A stretch of 64,000 nt of DNA, taken from assembly GCA_023404675.1 (NCBI GenBank), contig JAEYAW010000033.1, positions 1 to 64,000 on the forward strand, in the 5' to 3' direction. This document shows, in pieces, positions 34,626-44,258 of the stretch. The notes below the pieces were generated by a model, which worked only from the letters and a program-made list of their open reading frames with translations, did not search any database and had not been told where the DNA came from. The stretch comes from Pseudomonadota bacterium (GTDB taxonomy: Bacteria > Pseudomonadota > Alphaproteobacteria > Rhizobiales > Xanthobacteraceae). The number at the start of each line of letters is the position of its first letter. The first letter of the stretch is position 1. The position numbers and the translations under genes were made by a program.

Positions 34626-36491
34626 TCAGCGGCCGAACAGCTGCTTGAGGATGCCGTCGATGGGAGAGGGGCTGCCCGGTCTGGTGGGGTCGGCCCGATC
34701 CGGGGCGGCGGGGTTGCTTCCGTCAGGTTTCGCGCCGAGGCCCTGTATCAGCGACCCGAGGCTGCCCCCGAGCACGCCTGACTTGCCGTCCGGCCCGAAC
34801 AGGCCCTGCCCGATGTCGCGCAGCCGCGCATAGGCGGCGTCCGGATTGTCCAGCATTCCGGCGGCGTCGGGATAGATGCGCGGCTGGTCCCACGGTCCAT
34901 CGATCATGACGGGCACGCCGAGGCCGACCGGCTCGGCGCGGCTGCCCTGACCTTCCAGCGTCATGACGAGGCGGGGATCGACCCGAAACGCCAGCGAACG
35001 CTTCGGCAGGTCGATGCTGCCGGTGCCGGTCATCCGCACCAGCGGTCCCGCGAGAGCGAGATCCTGTGTCGCCGCCTGTCCCCGGTCGATGGTGAAGGAT
35101 GCCGACAGCTGGCTCAGGTCCGTGGACTGAGCCCCGCTGTCCTGCCAGCCGGAGAGCGTGCTCGCCGTCAGCGAACGGATCATCTGCGCGACATTGATGC
35201 CGCGAATGGCGCCGTCGCGGAAATCGAGGAAGGCGGTACCGGCGAGGTTCGAGACCAGCGCCCGTGGCGTGCCGCCGTTGGCCTGCGCGATCACCTTCGC
35301 CTGGAGGCGGCCCTCGATATGGGAAAAATCCGCAAGGTTCGTCAGCAGCGGCAGCGCCTGCACGTCGGTGAGGTCGCAGCGCAGCGCGAGGGATGGCTGC
35401 GGGCCGGAGACGTCGAGACCGACGGCACCCGATGCCTTGCCGCCATACAGGCCGGCATTGCCGAACTCCGACGCCAGCACGCCATTGGTCAAAGTGAGGC
35501 TGATCTCGGCGGGCGCGAGGGTGAGCGAGCCGATGACGAACTGCGCGGCGGAGATTCGCGCCTGCGTGTCCACATAGTTCAGGCCGCGCAGGTCGAGCGG
35601 CTGGTTGCTCCACTCGGGCGGGGTCCCCGGGCCGGTCGTGGTGGCGACGGGCCCCGCGAGTTCGAGGCGCTGAAAGTCCACATCCAGCTTCACCAGCGGC
35701 TTGCTGGCGAGATCGACGGAGGCCCAGCCATTGAATTTCGATGTGCCCAGCATGCCGGAGAGACTGTTGATGCGCACCAGCGCGCCGGTCGTTTTCACCT
35801 CCGCCGTCGCGGCCAGCGGCTGCTTCAGGACATCGGGCATTTCGACACGCAGTTCGACCGGGATCGCCTGGCCGTCCGCGATGCCGCCGGTGGGCGTGGC
35901 TTCCAGATCGAACCGGAGCGGCGATGGCCCGATCATGGCGTTGCCGCCGACAACGATGCGGCGGTCGTCCTCGATCCGCACGGCAAGATTAATCTTCTCC
36001 ATCCGATCCTCGACGCGGTCGTCCCGGTTCGAGAAGATCGCCGTGCCGTCCGTGACCGTGATGCGATCGATCGTTGCCGGCGCGGATGTGGATCGTGCGG
36101 CCGTCGCGGAGGACGCGGCCGGCGAGCGCCGGCGCAGCAGGGGCAGGCGCGCGATCGGCGCGTCGATGGCGAGTTCGGTGATGCGGGGCTTTCCGCCGAA
36201 CAGGCTCGACGGATCGAGGGTCGCAGTGACCAGCGGGATCGTCAGATCGACGCGTGTCGCGACCGGATTCAGCTCGGCGACCGTGAGGTCGCGGGCGGAG
36301 ACCGTCAGCAGCGGCGACAGGCCGACACGCACGGTTCCGTCGATCGTCACCCGGTAGCCGGTGTCGCGCTCGATGCGCGATTGCAGCAGCGCGGTCGCGA
36401 ACCTCCCCGGAATCCCCGCGACAACCAGCATGCCCCCTGCCGCGACGACGAGAAGAACGGCGACGAGGCAGGCGATCTTCAGGGCCTTCAT
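34626..36491 (-). CDS. AsmA family protein, 621 aa
   Basis: Large inner-membrane-anchored periplasmic protein of the AsmA/YhdP-like superfamily, thought to take part in lipid transport or envelope assembly. An N-terminal TM helix (IACLVAVLLVVAAGGMLVVAG) is followed by the AsmA N-domain (RDTGYRVTIDGTVRVGLSP is typical) and a long beta-rich region with repeating sheet segments. The C-terminal AsmA_2-like part contains NLAGTAFLDFRDGAIRGINVAQM and ends in a Pro/Asp-rich tail. It is divergent from the Crp-type gene, with 131 bp between starts. Confidence 0.87.
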   Translation of the reverse strand: MKALKIACLVAVLLVVAAGGMLVVAGIPGRFATALLQSRIERDTGYRVTIDGTVRVGLSPLLTVSARDLTVAELNPVATRVDLTIPLVTATLDPSSLFGGKPRITELAIDAPIARLPLLRRRSPAASSATAARSTSAPATIDRITVTDGTAIFSNRDDRVEDRMEKINLAVRIEDDRRIVVGGNAMIGPSPLRFDLEATPTGGIADGQAIPVELRVEMPDVLKQPLAATAEVKTTGALVRINSLSGMLGTSKFNGWASVDLASKPLVKLDVDFQRLELAGPVATTTGPGTPPEWSNQPLDLRGLNYVDTQARISAAQFVIGSLTLAPAEISLTLTNGVLASEFGNAGLYGGKASGAVGLDVSGPQPSLALRCDLTDVQALPLLTNLADFSHIEGRLQAKVIAQANGGTPRALVSNLAGTAFLDFRDGAIRGINVAQMIRSLTASTLSGWQDSGAQSTDLSQLSASFTIDRGQAATQDLALAGPLVRMTGTGSIDLPKRSLAFRVDPRLVMTLEGQGSRAEPVGLGVPVMIDGPWDQPRIYPDAAGMLDNPDAAYARLRDIGQGLFGPDGKSGVLGGSLGSLIQGLGAKPDGSNPAAPDRADPTRPGSPSPIDGILKQLFGR

Positions 36492-36622
36492 GGCGATGTC
36501 CCGCTGAAATTTCGAGGAGCGCGAAGGTTCAAAAATATCGACGAGGGCGGCAAAGTTATGTGACTTATGACACAGTCAGACCCGATCCGCAGCCATCAGG
36601 CCGAGCCGAGAGCCCGCATGTC

Positions 36623-37300
36623 ATGACCAAACAAGCCGAATTCGCGGTCATCCTGAAGATGAACCCGCTGTTCGCCGATCTGGGGACCGAAGCCCTTCAG
36701 CGGATTGCGGCGCTCTGCCACACCCAGCAGCTCGGGGCCGACGAGGTGCTGTTCCAGAAGGGCGATCGGGGCGATGCGGTCTATGGCATCCGGCGCGGCC
36801 AGATCCGGATCGAGACGGGCGCGGCCGACGGCGCGCGGCTGACGCTGAACTTTCAGGGCGCGGGCGACCTGTTCGGCGAGATCGCCGTTCTCGACGGCCA
36901 GAGTCGCACCGCCGACGCCATCGCGGCGGAGCCGACCGAGCTGTTCGTGCTGCGGCGGTCCGATCTCATGACGTTTCTGGAGCGCGAGCCGAAGATCGCC
37001 ATCCGTCTGATCGAGCTTTTGTGCCAGCGGATCCGCTGGGTCAGCGAGCGGATGGAGGAATCGGTGCTGCAGACGCTGCCGGTGCGGTTGGCGCGGCGGC
37101 TGTGCGCGCTGGCCGATGATTTCGGGTCGGAGGTCCATATCTCGCAGGAGCAGCTCGGCATCTATGTCGGCGCGGCGCGCGAGAGCGTGAACCGCCAGCT
37201 TCAGCAGTGGCGCAAGGACGGCATCCTCGAATTGCAGCGCGGGCGCATCCTGCTGAAGGATCAGGATCGCCTCGCGGCCGTCGCGAGCGAGCGGGGATAG
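36623..37300 (+). CDS. Crp/Fnr-family transcriptional regulator, 225 aa
   Basis: An N-terminal cyclic-nucleotide-binding fold (about 12-125, with GDRGDAVYGIRRGQIRIE and GDLFGEIAVLDGQSRTADAIA, the FGE...RTA phosphate-binding cassette) precedes a C-terminal Crp-type winged helix (about 150-222, ISQEQLGIYVGAARESVNRQLQQW). The intact phosphate cassette is compatible with cAMP or cGMP binding. No Fnr-type cysteine cluster is present. I start at the ATG at 36623 (MTKQAEF); the GTG at 36560 gives a poorly conserved leader. The cyclase at 32071 could supply its ligand, which is inference from proximity. Confidence 0.88.
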   Translation: MTKQAEFAVILKMNPLFADLGTEALQRIAALCHTQQLGADEVLFQKGDRGDAVYGIRRGQIRIETGAADGARLTLNFQGAGDLFGEIAVLDGQSRTADAIAAEPTELFVLRRSDLMTFLEREPKIAIRLIELLCQRIRWVSERMEESVLQTLPVRLARRLCALADDFGSEVHISQEQLGIYVGAARESVNRQLQQWRKDGILELQRGRILLKDQDRLAAVASERG

Positions 37301-37330
37301 CCCCGCCGCACGCCGCGTTACTCCGCGGCG
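37291..37330. terminator. Two short GC hairpins between convergent stops
   Basis: GCGGGG/CCCCGC (37291-37306) covers the Crp-type stop codon, and CGCCGCG/CGCGGCG (37311-37330) covers the RND permease stop. Neither has a T-run. Weak, possibly Rho-assisted terminators. Confidence 0.3.
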
Positions 37331-40300
37331 CGGTGCGCGCCGGGCGGCGGTGTCGACGTGTCGGCCGGCGTATCAGCCGAATGCCCGTCTCCCTGCCCAT
37401 GGGCCGGGCCGTCACTGTCCTCGTTCGAGACGATCAGGCGTTTGCCGAGCCGGTAGAACAGACTGCCGATGTCGTCCATCACCATGAACATCGCAGGCAC
37501 GAACACCAGCGACAGCAGGGTTGAGAAGATCAGGCCGCCGATCACCGCGAGCGCCATCGGCGAGCGGAATTCGCCGCCGGCTCCGAAGGCCAGCGCGCTC
37601 GGCACCATGCCCGCCGCCATGGCGATGGTGGTCATCACGATGGGCCGCGCCCGTTTCATGCCGGCGTCGATCATGGCCTGATCGCGGGGATGGCCCTCGC
37701 GGACGGCCTCGACCGCGAACTCCACCAGCATGATGGCGTTCTTGGTGACGATGCCCATCAGCATGAGGATGCCGATCCAGACCGGAGTCGTCAGCTGTTT
37801 GCCGGTGATCAGCAGCGCGCCGATCGCGCCGCCGATGGAGAGCGGCAGCGAGAACAGGATGGTGATCGGCTGCAGGAAATTGCCGAACAGCAGCACCAGT
37901 ACGGCGTAGACCATCATCAGGCCGGCGCTGATGGCGGTAGCGAAGCCCTCCGACAGCTCGTTCAGGCTCTCCGCGTCGCCCGAGGGGCTGACCTTCACGC
38001 CCTTGGGCAGGCTCTTCATCACCGGCAGGTCGTTGATCTGCCGCGTCGCGTCGCCGAGCGCGGAGTTGCCGACGAGGTCTGCCGCGACGGTCGCCTGCCG
38101 CTGGCGGTCGTAGCGGTTGATGCTGGTCGGTCCCTGATCCAGCGTGATGTCGGCGATGACTTCCAGCGGCACCGAGCCCTTGCCGCCGCCGATGGGCACG
38201 CGCAGCTGCTCCAGCATGTGGAGATCGGAGCGCGCGCTGTCTTCGAGCTGGACGCGGATCGGAATCTGCCGGTCGCCCGCGTTGAACTTGGCGAGCGCCG
38301 GACCGACGTCGCCGATGGTGGCGACGCGGATGGTCTCCGACAGCCCTTCGGTGGAGACGCCAAGCCGGGTGGCCAGATCGGCGCGCGGGCGGATGCGCAG
38401 CTCCGGCCGGTCGAGCGAGGTTTCCGGGGTGACGTTGGCGATCAGCGGAATCCGCTTCATCTGCGTCGCGAGTTCGTTGGCGACGTTGGAGACGATGTTG
38501 CTGTCGTTGCCGGTGACGACCAGCGACACCGCGCGCAGGCCGTTCTCGTCGAGGAACCAGTAGCGGATGTCCGGGACGTTCTCCAGTTCCTGCCCGATCG
38601 ACAGCTCCAGCTCGCGCTGGGTGATGCTGCGATCGCCCTTCGGCGTGTAGTTGATGATGAGCGCGGCACGGCGCACCTCGAACGTGCCCGGCGGCACGCG
38701 GCCGCCGTCGACGAACACGCTTTCCACCTCGGGCCGCTTGCGCAGCCGCGTCACGATGTCCTCGGTGACCTTCTCGGTCGCCGAGAGCTGTGAGCCGGGC
38801 GGCAGTTCGAGGGCAAGCAGCGAGCGGGCCGAATCCTGCGCCGGCAGGAAGCCCTGCGGCAGCAGCGTGATGCTCCAGATCGAGGCGGCGAACACCCCGA
38901 GACCGGCCAGCACGGTGATGAAATAGTGCTTCACCGACCACGTGACGAGCTTGTGGTAGGTGCGCAGGATGAGGCCCGGCGGTGGCTCCTCGTGGTGGTG
39001 AGGTTTGAGGAAATAGGCGGCGAGCACGGGCGTGACGAAACGCGCGGCGAGTAGCGAGAAGAACACCTGCACCGACACGGTGATGCCGAACTGCTTGAAG
39101 AACTGCCCGGCGATGCCGGACATGAAGCTGGCCGGCGCGAAGATCGCGATGATGGTGAGGCTGATGGCGATCACCGCGAGGCCGATCTCGTCGGCGGCCT
39201 CCAGCGCCGCGCGATAGGGCGACTTGCCCATGCGCATGTGGCGGACGATGTTCTCGATCTCGACGATGGCGTCGTCCACCAGAATGCCGGTGGAGAGCGT
39301 GATGGCGAGGAAGCTGACGAGATTCAGCGAGAAGCCCAGCATGTCCATCGCCCAGAACGCCGGGAAGATGGACAGCGGCAGCGACACCGCCGCGATCACC
39401 GTGGCGCGCAGGTCGCGCAGGAACAGGAACACGATGATCACGGCGAGGATGGCGCCTTCGAACAGGGTGTGAATCGCCGCCTCGTAATTGCCCTTGGTGT
39501 ATTCGACCGAGGTGTCGATCAGCTTGAGATCGACGTCGGGATACTGGTCCTTGAGCTGCTGGATGCGCTTCTCGACGGCTTCGGCGACCACCACGTCGCT
39601 CGCGCCCTTCGAGCGCTTGATGCCGAGCGCGACGATCGGTTCTCCGTTAAAGCGGGCGAAGGTGCGGCGTCCGGCGATGGTGTCCGTCACGGTGCCGAGA
39701 TCGTCGAGCCGCACTTCGCCGCCGGAATTGAGCGCGATCATGGTGCCGGCGAGTTCGTCGAGCGTCTTGGCGCCTGCGAGGGTTCGGATCGCCTGATCGT
39801 TGCTGCCGATCTCGGCGCGGCCGCCCGCCACGTCCACATTGGTGCCGCGCAGGCGACGGCTGACATCGAGCGCAGTGAGACCGAACGCCTGCAGCCGGTC
39901 GGGATCGAGCGAGACCAGAATCTCGCGCTCGACGCCGCCGATGCGCTCCACCTGCGCCACGCCGCGCACGCCCTGCAACGCGCGCTTGACGACATCGTCG
40001 ACGAACCACGAGAGCTGTTCGGGCGTCTTGCCCGGCGAGATCGCCGCATAGGTGACGATGGGCAGGCCGATGACGTCGACGCGCTGGATCAGCGGTTCGT
40101 TGACGTTCTGCGGCAGGTTGGCGCGCACGCGCGTCACCGCGTCCTTGACGTCGTTCAGGGCGCGGTCGGTGTTGGTTTCCAGGCTGAACTGGATCGTCGT
40201 CACCGACAGGCCGTCGGTGATGGTCGAGGTGATGTGCCGTACGCCCTCGACGCCCGACACGCCGTCCTCGACGATCTTCGTCACCTGCGATTCGAGTTCG

Positions 40301-40476
40301 GCCGGGGCTGCGCCGAACTGCGCCACGGCGACCGAGACCACGGGAATGTCGGCGCTCGGCAGCCGCGTGATGGCGAGCTTGGTGAAACTGATCCAGCCGA
40401 GCGTCAGCAGGATGATCGAGAAAACGACCGACGGCAGCGGGTGGCGGATCGACCAGGCGGAGATATTCAGAGCCAT
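37318..40476 (-). CDS. RND efflux transporter permease, 1052 aa
   Basis: Inner-membrane proton-driven pump of the AcrB/HAE1-like RND superfamily. It has the usual duplicated layout: TM1 near the N-terminus (LPSVVFSIILLTLGWISFTKL), a large periplasmic loop, a TM2-6 block with GILVDDAIVEIENIVRH (about residue 400), a second large loop from about 555 and a TM8-12 block with IGILMLMGIVTKNAIMLVEFA near 935. The proton-relay Asp pair is in VDDAIVEIEN. Length is normal. Its start overlaps the adaptor stop by one base (TGATG). No outer-membrane factor gene is adjacent. Substrates are unknown. Confidence 0.94.
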   Translation of the reverse strand: MALNISAWSIRHPLPSVVFSIILLTLGWISFTKLAITRLPSADIPVVSVAVAQFGAAPAELESQVTKIVEDGVSGVEGVRHITSTITDGLSVTTIQFSLETNTDRALNDVKDAVTRVRANLPQNVNEPLIQRVDVIGLPIVTYAAISPGKTPEQLSWFVDDVVKRALQGVRGVAQVERIGGVEREILVSLDPDRLQAFGLTALDVSRRLRGTNVDVAGGRAEIGSNDQAIRTLAGAKTLDELAGTMIALNSGGEVRLDDLGTVTDTIAGRRTFARFNGEPIVALGIKRSKGASDVVVAEAVEKRIQQLKDQYPDVDLKLIDTSVEYTKGNYEAAIHTLFEGAILAVIIVFLFLRDLRATVIAAVSLPLSIFPAFWAMDMLGFSLNLVSFLAITLSTGILVDDAIVEIENIVRHMRMGKSPYRAALEAADEIGLAVIAISLTIIAIFAPASFMSGIAGQFFKQFGITVSVQVFFSLLAARFVTPVLAAYFLKPHHHEEPPPGLILRTYHKLVTWSVKHYFITVLAGLGVFAASIWSITLLPQGFLPAQDSARSLLALELPPGSQLSATEKVTEDIVTRLRKRPEVESVFVDGGRVPPGTFEVRRAALIINYTPKGDRSITQRELELSIGQELENVPDIRYWFLDENGLRAVSLVVTGNDSNIVSNVANELATQMKRIPLIANVTPETSLDRPELRIRPRADLATRLGVSTEGLSETIRVATIGDVGPALAKFNAGDRQIPIRVQLEDSARSDLHMLEQLRVPIGGGKGSVPLEVIADITLDQGPTSINRYDRQRQATVAADLVGNSALGDATRQINDLPVMKSLPKGVKVSPSGDAESLNELSEGFATAISAGLMMVYAVLVLLFGNFLQPITILFSLPLSIGGAIGALLITGKQLTTPVWIGILMLMGIVTKNAIMLVEFAVEAVREGHPRDQAMIDAGMKRARPIVMTTIAMAAGMVPSALAFGAGGEFRSPMALAVIGGLIFSTLLSLVFVPAMFMVMDDIGSLFYRLGKRLIVSNEDSDGPAHGQGDGHSADTPADTSTPPPGAHRAAE

Positions 40477-41399
40477 CAGCGTCCTCGCGTCCGCTCGAAG
40501 TCGTCGGGGAACATGGTCCGGATCCTGTCGCCGTCGTGAAGCGAGGTGCCGGCATTGGCCACGACGATCTCGCCCTCCGACACCCCTTCGAGGATTTCAA
40601 CGGCTGTCGGCGAGTTCAATCCGACTTTTACACGGCGCGTTTCCACGGTGTTGTCCTTCACCACCTGCACGGTGGAGTGGTCGATCGCCGATTTAGGCAC
40701 CGATACGCCGCAGCTGCGCCGGGCATCGATGCTGGCCTTGGCGAACATGCCGACTTTGAGCGCCGGGCTCTGGGTGAGGGAGAGACGTACCCGGCCGAGC
40801 TGGGTCGCGCGGTCGATTTCCGGCGCGATCACGCGGACGCGGCCGGACACTTCCGGCCCGTCGTCGAGGCTGACGCGCGCCGTTGCGCCGGGGCTGAGCT
40901 TCATCAGATGGACGCTCGGCACCTCCGCATCGAGTTCGAGTTCGCCATTCACGGCGATCCTGAACATCGGGCCGCCCTGCGGCGAGGCGGGCGCGCCGGC
41001 GCGGGTATGAACCTGTATCACGAGGCCCGGCGCGGGCGCGCGGAGGGCGAGAGTCGGCGGCTGCGCGCTGGCCGAGGTCGGCGGCATGGTGATGCGCGCG
41101 AGCTCTTGTCCCTCGGTGACGAGATCGCCTTCGCGGACGGTGATCGCGGTGACGCGGCCGCCTTCGGTATCGACGCCGCTCGCGGCCGTCTTGCGGGGCA
41201 CGACGAAACCCGTTGCGCGGATCGTATCCGAGAAGCAGGCATTGGCGGCCTTCGTCACCATGACCAGCGCGCCCTGTGCCGGCGCTTCCTTCTTCTCGGC
41301 CGCAGCGTGGGCGGCAGAGAAGGCGAGGCTGGAAAACACAAGGCTCGCGGCGAAGCCCGTGGCGAGCGTCCGGATCATGAACTGGCGCGGCATGCCCAT
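40476..41399 (-). CDS. RND efflux periplasmic adaptor subunit, 307 aa
   Basis: Membrane-fusion protein for the permease encoded immediately downstream; stop and start overlap by one base. Signal peptide (LATGFAASLVFSSLAFSAAHA), lipoyl-like hairpin (REGDLVTEGQELARI ... APAPGLVIQV), beta-barrel and membrane-proximal domain (GVSEGEIVVANAGTSLHDGDRI). Shorter than AcrA (about 380 aa) because the helical hairpin is nearly absent. It shares the NACFSDTI and RRSCGVSVP cysteine contexts with the orphan adaptor at 31009. The first of several N-terminal Met codons (41399) is used; the start is uncertain by a few residues. Confidence 0.88.
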   Translation of the reverse strand: MGMPRQFMIRTLATGFAASLVFSSLAFSAAHAAAEKKEAPAQGALVMVTKAANACFSDTIRATGFVVPRKTAASGVDTEGGRVTAITVREGDLVTEGQELARITMPPTSASAQPPTLALRAPAPGLVIQVHTRAGAPASPQGGPMFRIAVNGELELDAEVPSVHLMKLSPGATARVSLDDGPEVSGRVRVIAPEIDRATQLGRVRLSLTQSPALKVGMFAKASIDARRSCGVSVPKSAIDHSTVQVVKDNTVETRRVKVGLNSPTAVEILEGVSEGEIVVANAGTSLHDGDRIRTMFPDDFERTRGR

Positions 41400-41424
41400 C
41401 GACTATTCTGGATCACAAAACACA

Positions 41425-41450
41425 AGCGTCCCACACGATGGCGGGACGCT
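41425..41450 (-). terminator. Hairpin after the OmpA-family gene
   Basis: AGCGTCCC/GGGACGCT, an 8-bp perfect stem with a 10-base loop, 43 bases past the OmpA stop. It is followed on the minus strand by TTGTGTTTTG. It would separate OmpA from the RND adaptor operon. Confidence 0.5.
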
Positions 41451-41492
41451 CACTGTCGCCGGTGACGGCGCATTCAGTCACCCGGAGACGGT

Positions 41493-42158
41493 TCACTTGG
41501 AGGCGGTCTTGTTCGCCATCGTCACGACCTGAACGCGACGGTTGGCCGGATCGTTGGGATTGGCGGTGTCCTTCAGCTTGGACTCGCCGTAGCCGACGGT
41601 GACGAGGTCGCTGCCGTCCACGCCATATTTTTCCGTGAGGAAGCGCTTGATCGTCTCGGCGCGGCGCTCGGACAGATCCTGATTGTAGGTTTCGCTGCCT
41701 GCGGCGTCGGTGTGACCGGCCACGACGAAGGTGGAGCCCTTCAGCGCGGGATCGGACAGCGCCTTGCCGAGTGCCTCCGCTTGAGCGAGGGCCTGGCTGC
41801 TGATCCTGTCCGAGTTGTAGTCGAACGTGATTTCGAGATCGATGTTCGGCTTGTCCTGCGCGATGGCCGCGATCTGCTCGCGCTCGCCGCTCGACAGCGA
41901 GCGCGTCGTGCGGTTGCGCAGGCTGTTCACGAATTTGGCTTCTGCCGGATTCGCCGCCGGTTCGCTGGTCTGCGCGCCGGAAAGGCTGCGCGTCAGGCGC
42001 GGCTTCGGCTTCAGCGCGTTAACGATCTGGTCGGCGCCGATCTCGCCGGCGGTCGCGGCGCCGATGCCGGCGGCGAGGGCGAAGGCTGCACCGAGGCTCA
42101 CATATCGAAGGCTCGTTCGAGCGGAAATTCGGAGCACGTCATCAAAGGATTTCACCAT
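41493..42158 (-). CDS. OmpA-family envelope protein (copy 1), 221 aa
   Basis: Signal peptide (YVSLGAAFALAAGIGAATA), a linker of about 60 residues with the repeated phrase TRSLS, and an OmpA C-terminal peptidoglycan-binding domain at about 107-215. The peptidoglycan contact residues are in AGHTDAAGSETYNQDLS (Asp151) and RAETIKRFL (Arg167). There is no N-terminal barrel. The start at 42158 has an AGGAG RBS. It is a clear paralog of the protein at 47358-48005: both have RSLS, a DLEI/NLEI..F.YNSD strand and near-identical GHTDA cores. It lies downstream of the TPR pseudo-caspase on the same strand, after a 263-bp gap. Confidence 0.9.
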   Translation of the reverse strand: MVKSFDDVLRISARTSLRYVSLGAAFALAAGIGAATAGEIGADQIVNALKPKPRLTRSLSGAQTSEPAANPAEAKFVNSLRNRTTRSLSSGEREQIAAIAQDKPNIDLEITFDYNSDRISSQALAQAEALGKALSDPALKGSTFVVAGHTDAAGSETYNQDLSERRAETIKRFLTEKYGVDGSDLVTVGYGESKLKDTANPNDPANRRVQVVTMANKTASK

Positions 42159-42421
42159 TGCTGTCTCCTGCGCGCGCGGCGTCTGGATCAAAAAATGTCG
42201 CAATAACGTCTGTGGCCAAAAGTCACGGCGCTTCCGATGCTCGCATCGCTTTGTTGCGTCCGTGTGGGGCCGGTTCAAGGTTAGAGCCCAAATCATGTCC
42301 ATGCAATCCGATTCCCGGCGGGGAGCCCGGCGGATCGGACGCCGCCGTCGCGACTTTCTCCGCCCTGCGCGGTGGCAATTGAACCCGGGACGGCGTCTGG
42401 TCGGGCTTCTGCGAAGCGGAT

Positions 42422-43963
42422 CTACTGAAGGCCGTAGCCGGCGAATTCCCTGACGATGTTCGGGTCCATCGCCTTGGCGTTGGTGATGTCGCGCTCGCCC
42501 TCGGCGGCCTGTCCGTTCCTCAGCCGGGCGAGCCCGCGGCCATAGAGCGAGGAGGTCAGGCGGGGGTTGGCCGCCAGCGCGGCGTCGAAGTCTGCGATGG
42601 CGTCGCGATACTGGCCGCTCTTCAGGTTCAGAAGTCCCCGGCTGTCGAGCGCGTCGACGAATCCGGGCCGCAGCCGCAGGGCTTCGTCGCAATCGGCCCG
42701 GGCCGGCTGCAGATCGCCGATCACGGTACGGGTCCAGCAGCGGTTGTTGAAGGCCTCGACATCACGGGCGTTGAGGCGGATGGCCTGATCGAAATCGCCG
42801 ATCGCGGCGCGGTAGGCGCCGCGGCTCGCATAGACCTGCCCGCGCTTGTAGTAGGAGGTCTGATCGCTCGGATTGGCCGCTAGCCGCGTGGTCAGATCCT
42901 TCACCGTCGGGTCGGCCTGGAGCGCGGCCGCGTCGATCTTGTCAGGCATGGTCGCGGGCGCTGGGGGCGGAAGCTGGGCCGGCTTTGGCGGCAGGCTGGC
43001 GACGACCGAGCTCTGGCTGTCGGCGGGCGCAGGCTTGGCTGCTTCCGCGGCCGGAGCGGGGGCCGGCGTCGACGCCGGTCGCGGGGTCTCCGCTGCCGGC
43101 GCGGGAGCCGGTGCGGGCTTCGGCGCTTCCACGACTGGCGCGGGCTTGGGTTCGGGCGCGGGGTCCGGGCGGGGGCGCGCGATCACGGCGGGGGCGCTGA
43201 CCTTCGCACCGGGGATGAACGAGAAGTCTTCCGCGAGCGACGACGACAACCACGGCACCTGCTCGCCCTGCGAGGCGCGCGTGACGCCGACGCGGGTGCG
43301 GTTCAGGGTTTCTTCCGCGCTGAGATCGGGGACGCGGATTTCCTTGAGCAGTTCGCCGACGAACAGGCTGCGGTCGCGCCCGCTGTCCGCGACGACGGAG
43401 GACAGCGCCGCCGAATACATGACCAGTGTGCCGCTCGGCGCGATGACGGGGGCGAGGCCCGCCGAGAAACTGCGGAAGCGGCGCTCGAACGGGTTGCGGC
43501 GCGATGCATCGAGCAGCGCGATCTTCACGCCGGCGCCGCGGCTGTTGATCTCGCCGAGAATGGCCTCAAGGCTGAAGCCGTCGCGCCGGACATCGGTTTC
43601 GGTCCAGATCTGGGCATCCACCGGGATCAGATAGCTCTGCCGCGACGACTGGATGCCGTAGCCGCTGAAGAACAGCATCGCCACCGAGCCCGGCTTGATC
43701 TTGCCGTAGAGCCGCTCCAGCGCGCGGCGCATGCCGTCTCCGGTCAGGTTCTCGCCGACCTCGACCTCGAAGCCGTCGCGTTTGAGTTCCTCGGCGAGAT
43801 CGCGGGCATCGTTGAGCGAATCCTTCAACGGGGCCTCGCTGTCCGGATACTTGGCGTTGCCGATGACGAGCGCGATCCGTGTGCGGCCGTCAGCGGCCCA
43901 GAGCGGGAAGGCGGGGAACAGGGTCAGAGCGAAAGCAGCACAGATCAAAAGGCGGAAAAACAT
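42422..43963 (-). CDS. Secreted caspase-fold pseudoenzyme with TPR repeats, 513 aa
   Basis: Signal peptide (LLICAAFALTLFPAFPLWA), caspase p20-like domain (about 27-250), Ala/Pro-rich linker (about 255-345), then three to four TPR units (about 362-505, e.g. YYKRGQVYASRGAYRAAIGDFDQAIRL split over two helices). The catalytic dyad is lost: the GHG position is GYG (Tyr102) and the DAC position is DAS (Ser154). It is paralogous to the pseudo-caspase at 30073. The ATG at 43963 was chosen; an in-frame GTG five codons upstream is possible. TPRs imply protein-protein contacts. Partner candidates are the neighbouring OmpA and active-site-intact caspase proteins. Confidence 0.86.
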   Translation of the reverse strand: MFFRLLICAAFALTLFPAFPLWAADGRTRIALVIGNAKYPDSEAPLKDSLNDARDLAEELKRDGFEVEVGENLTGDGMRRALERLYGKIKPGSVAMLFFSGYGIQSSRQSYLIPVDAQIWTETDVRRDGFSLEAILGEINSRGAGVKIALLDASRRNPFERRFRSFSAGLAPVIAPSGTLVMYSAALSSVVADSGRDRSLFVGELLKEIRVPDLSAEETLNRTRVGVTRASQGEQVPWLSSSLAEDFSFIPGAKVSAPAVIARPRPDPAPEPKPAPVVEAPKPAPAPAPAAETPRPASTPAPAPAAEAAKPAPADSQSSVVASLPPKPAQLPPPAPATMPDKIDAAALQADPTVKDLTTRLAANPSDQTSYYKRGQVYASRGAYRAAIGDFDQAIRLNARDVEAFNNRCWTRTVIGDLQPARADCDEALRLRPGFVDALDSRGLLNLKSGQYRDAIADFDAALAANPRLTSSLYGRGLARLRNGQAAEGERDITNAKAMDPNIVREFAGYGLQ

Positions 43964-44193
43964 GCCACGCCGATCCACAAATGGTGCCGAAAGGTCAGAA
44001 AATACGTGAGGAAACTATTACTCCACGCCTCGGGGTTTATCAAACCTGCGGGGCGGGTTTGTCGCCGAAAGCTTAATTCCGGCCGCGATCCGGCCCCCGC
44101 GACAGCGCGTGAAGGCCCGCGCCCGACCCGAAGCCGCAGAATGTCGCCCGCGTCAGGCGTGGTGATATGTGGGGTAGTAACGAGAGCGGCGCA

Positions 44194-44227
44194 TCCCAAC
44201 GATTGCGCTGCGCTTCATCGGGCTACC
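44194..44227 (-). repeat. Degenerate dispersed extragenic repeat
   Basis: On the minus strand the stretch begins GGTAGCCCGATGAAGCGCAG and continues CGCAATCGTTGGGA. It resembles the widespread proteobacterial extragenic repeat GGTAGCCCGGATGAAGCGCAG, here with a lost palindromic arm. The 295 bp between 43963 and 44259 otherwise show no coding signal. Confidence 0.4.
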
Positions 44228-44258
44228 AGAAATTACAGACGCTGTTTGGATCAGCGTC

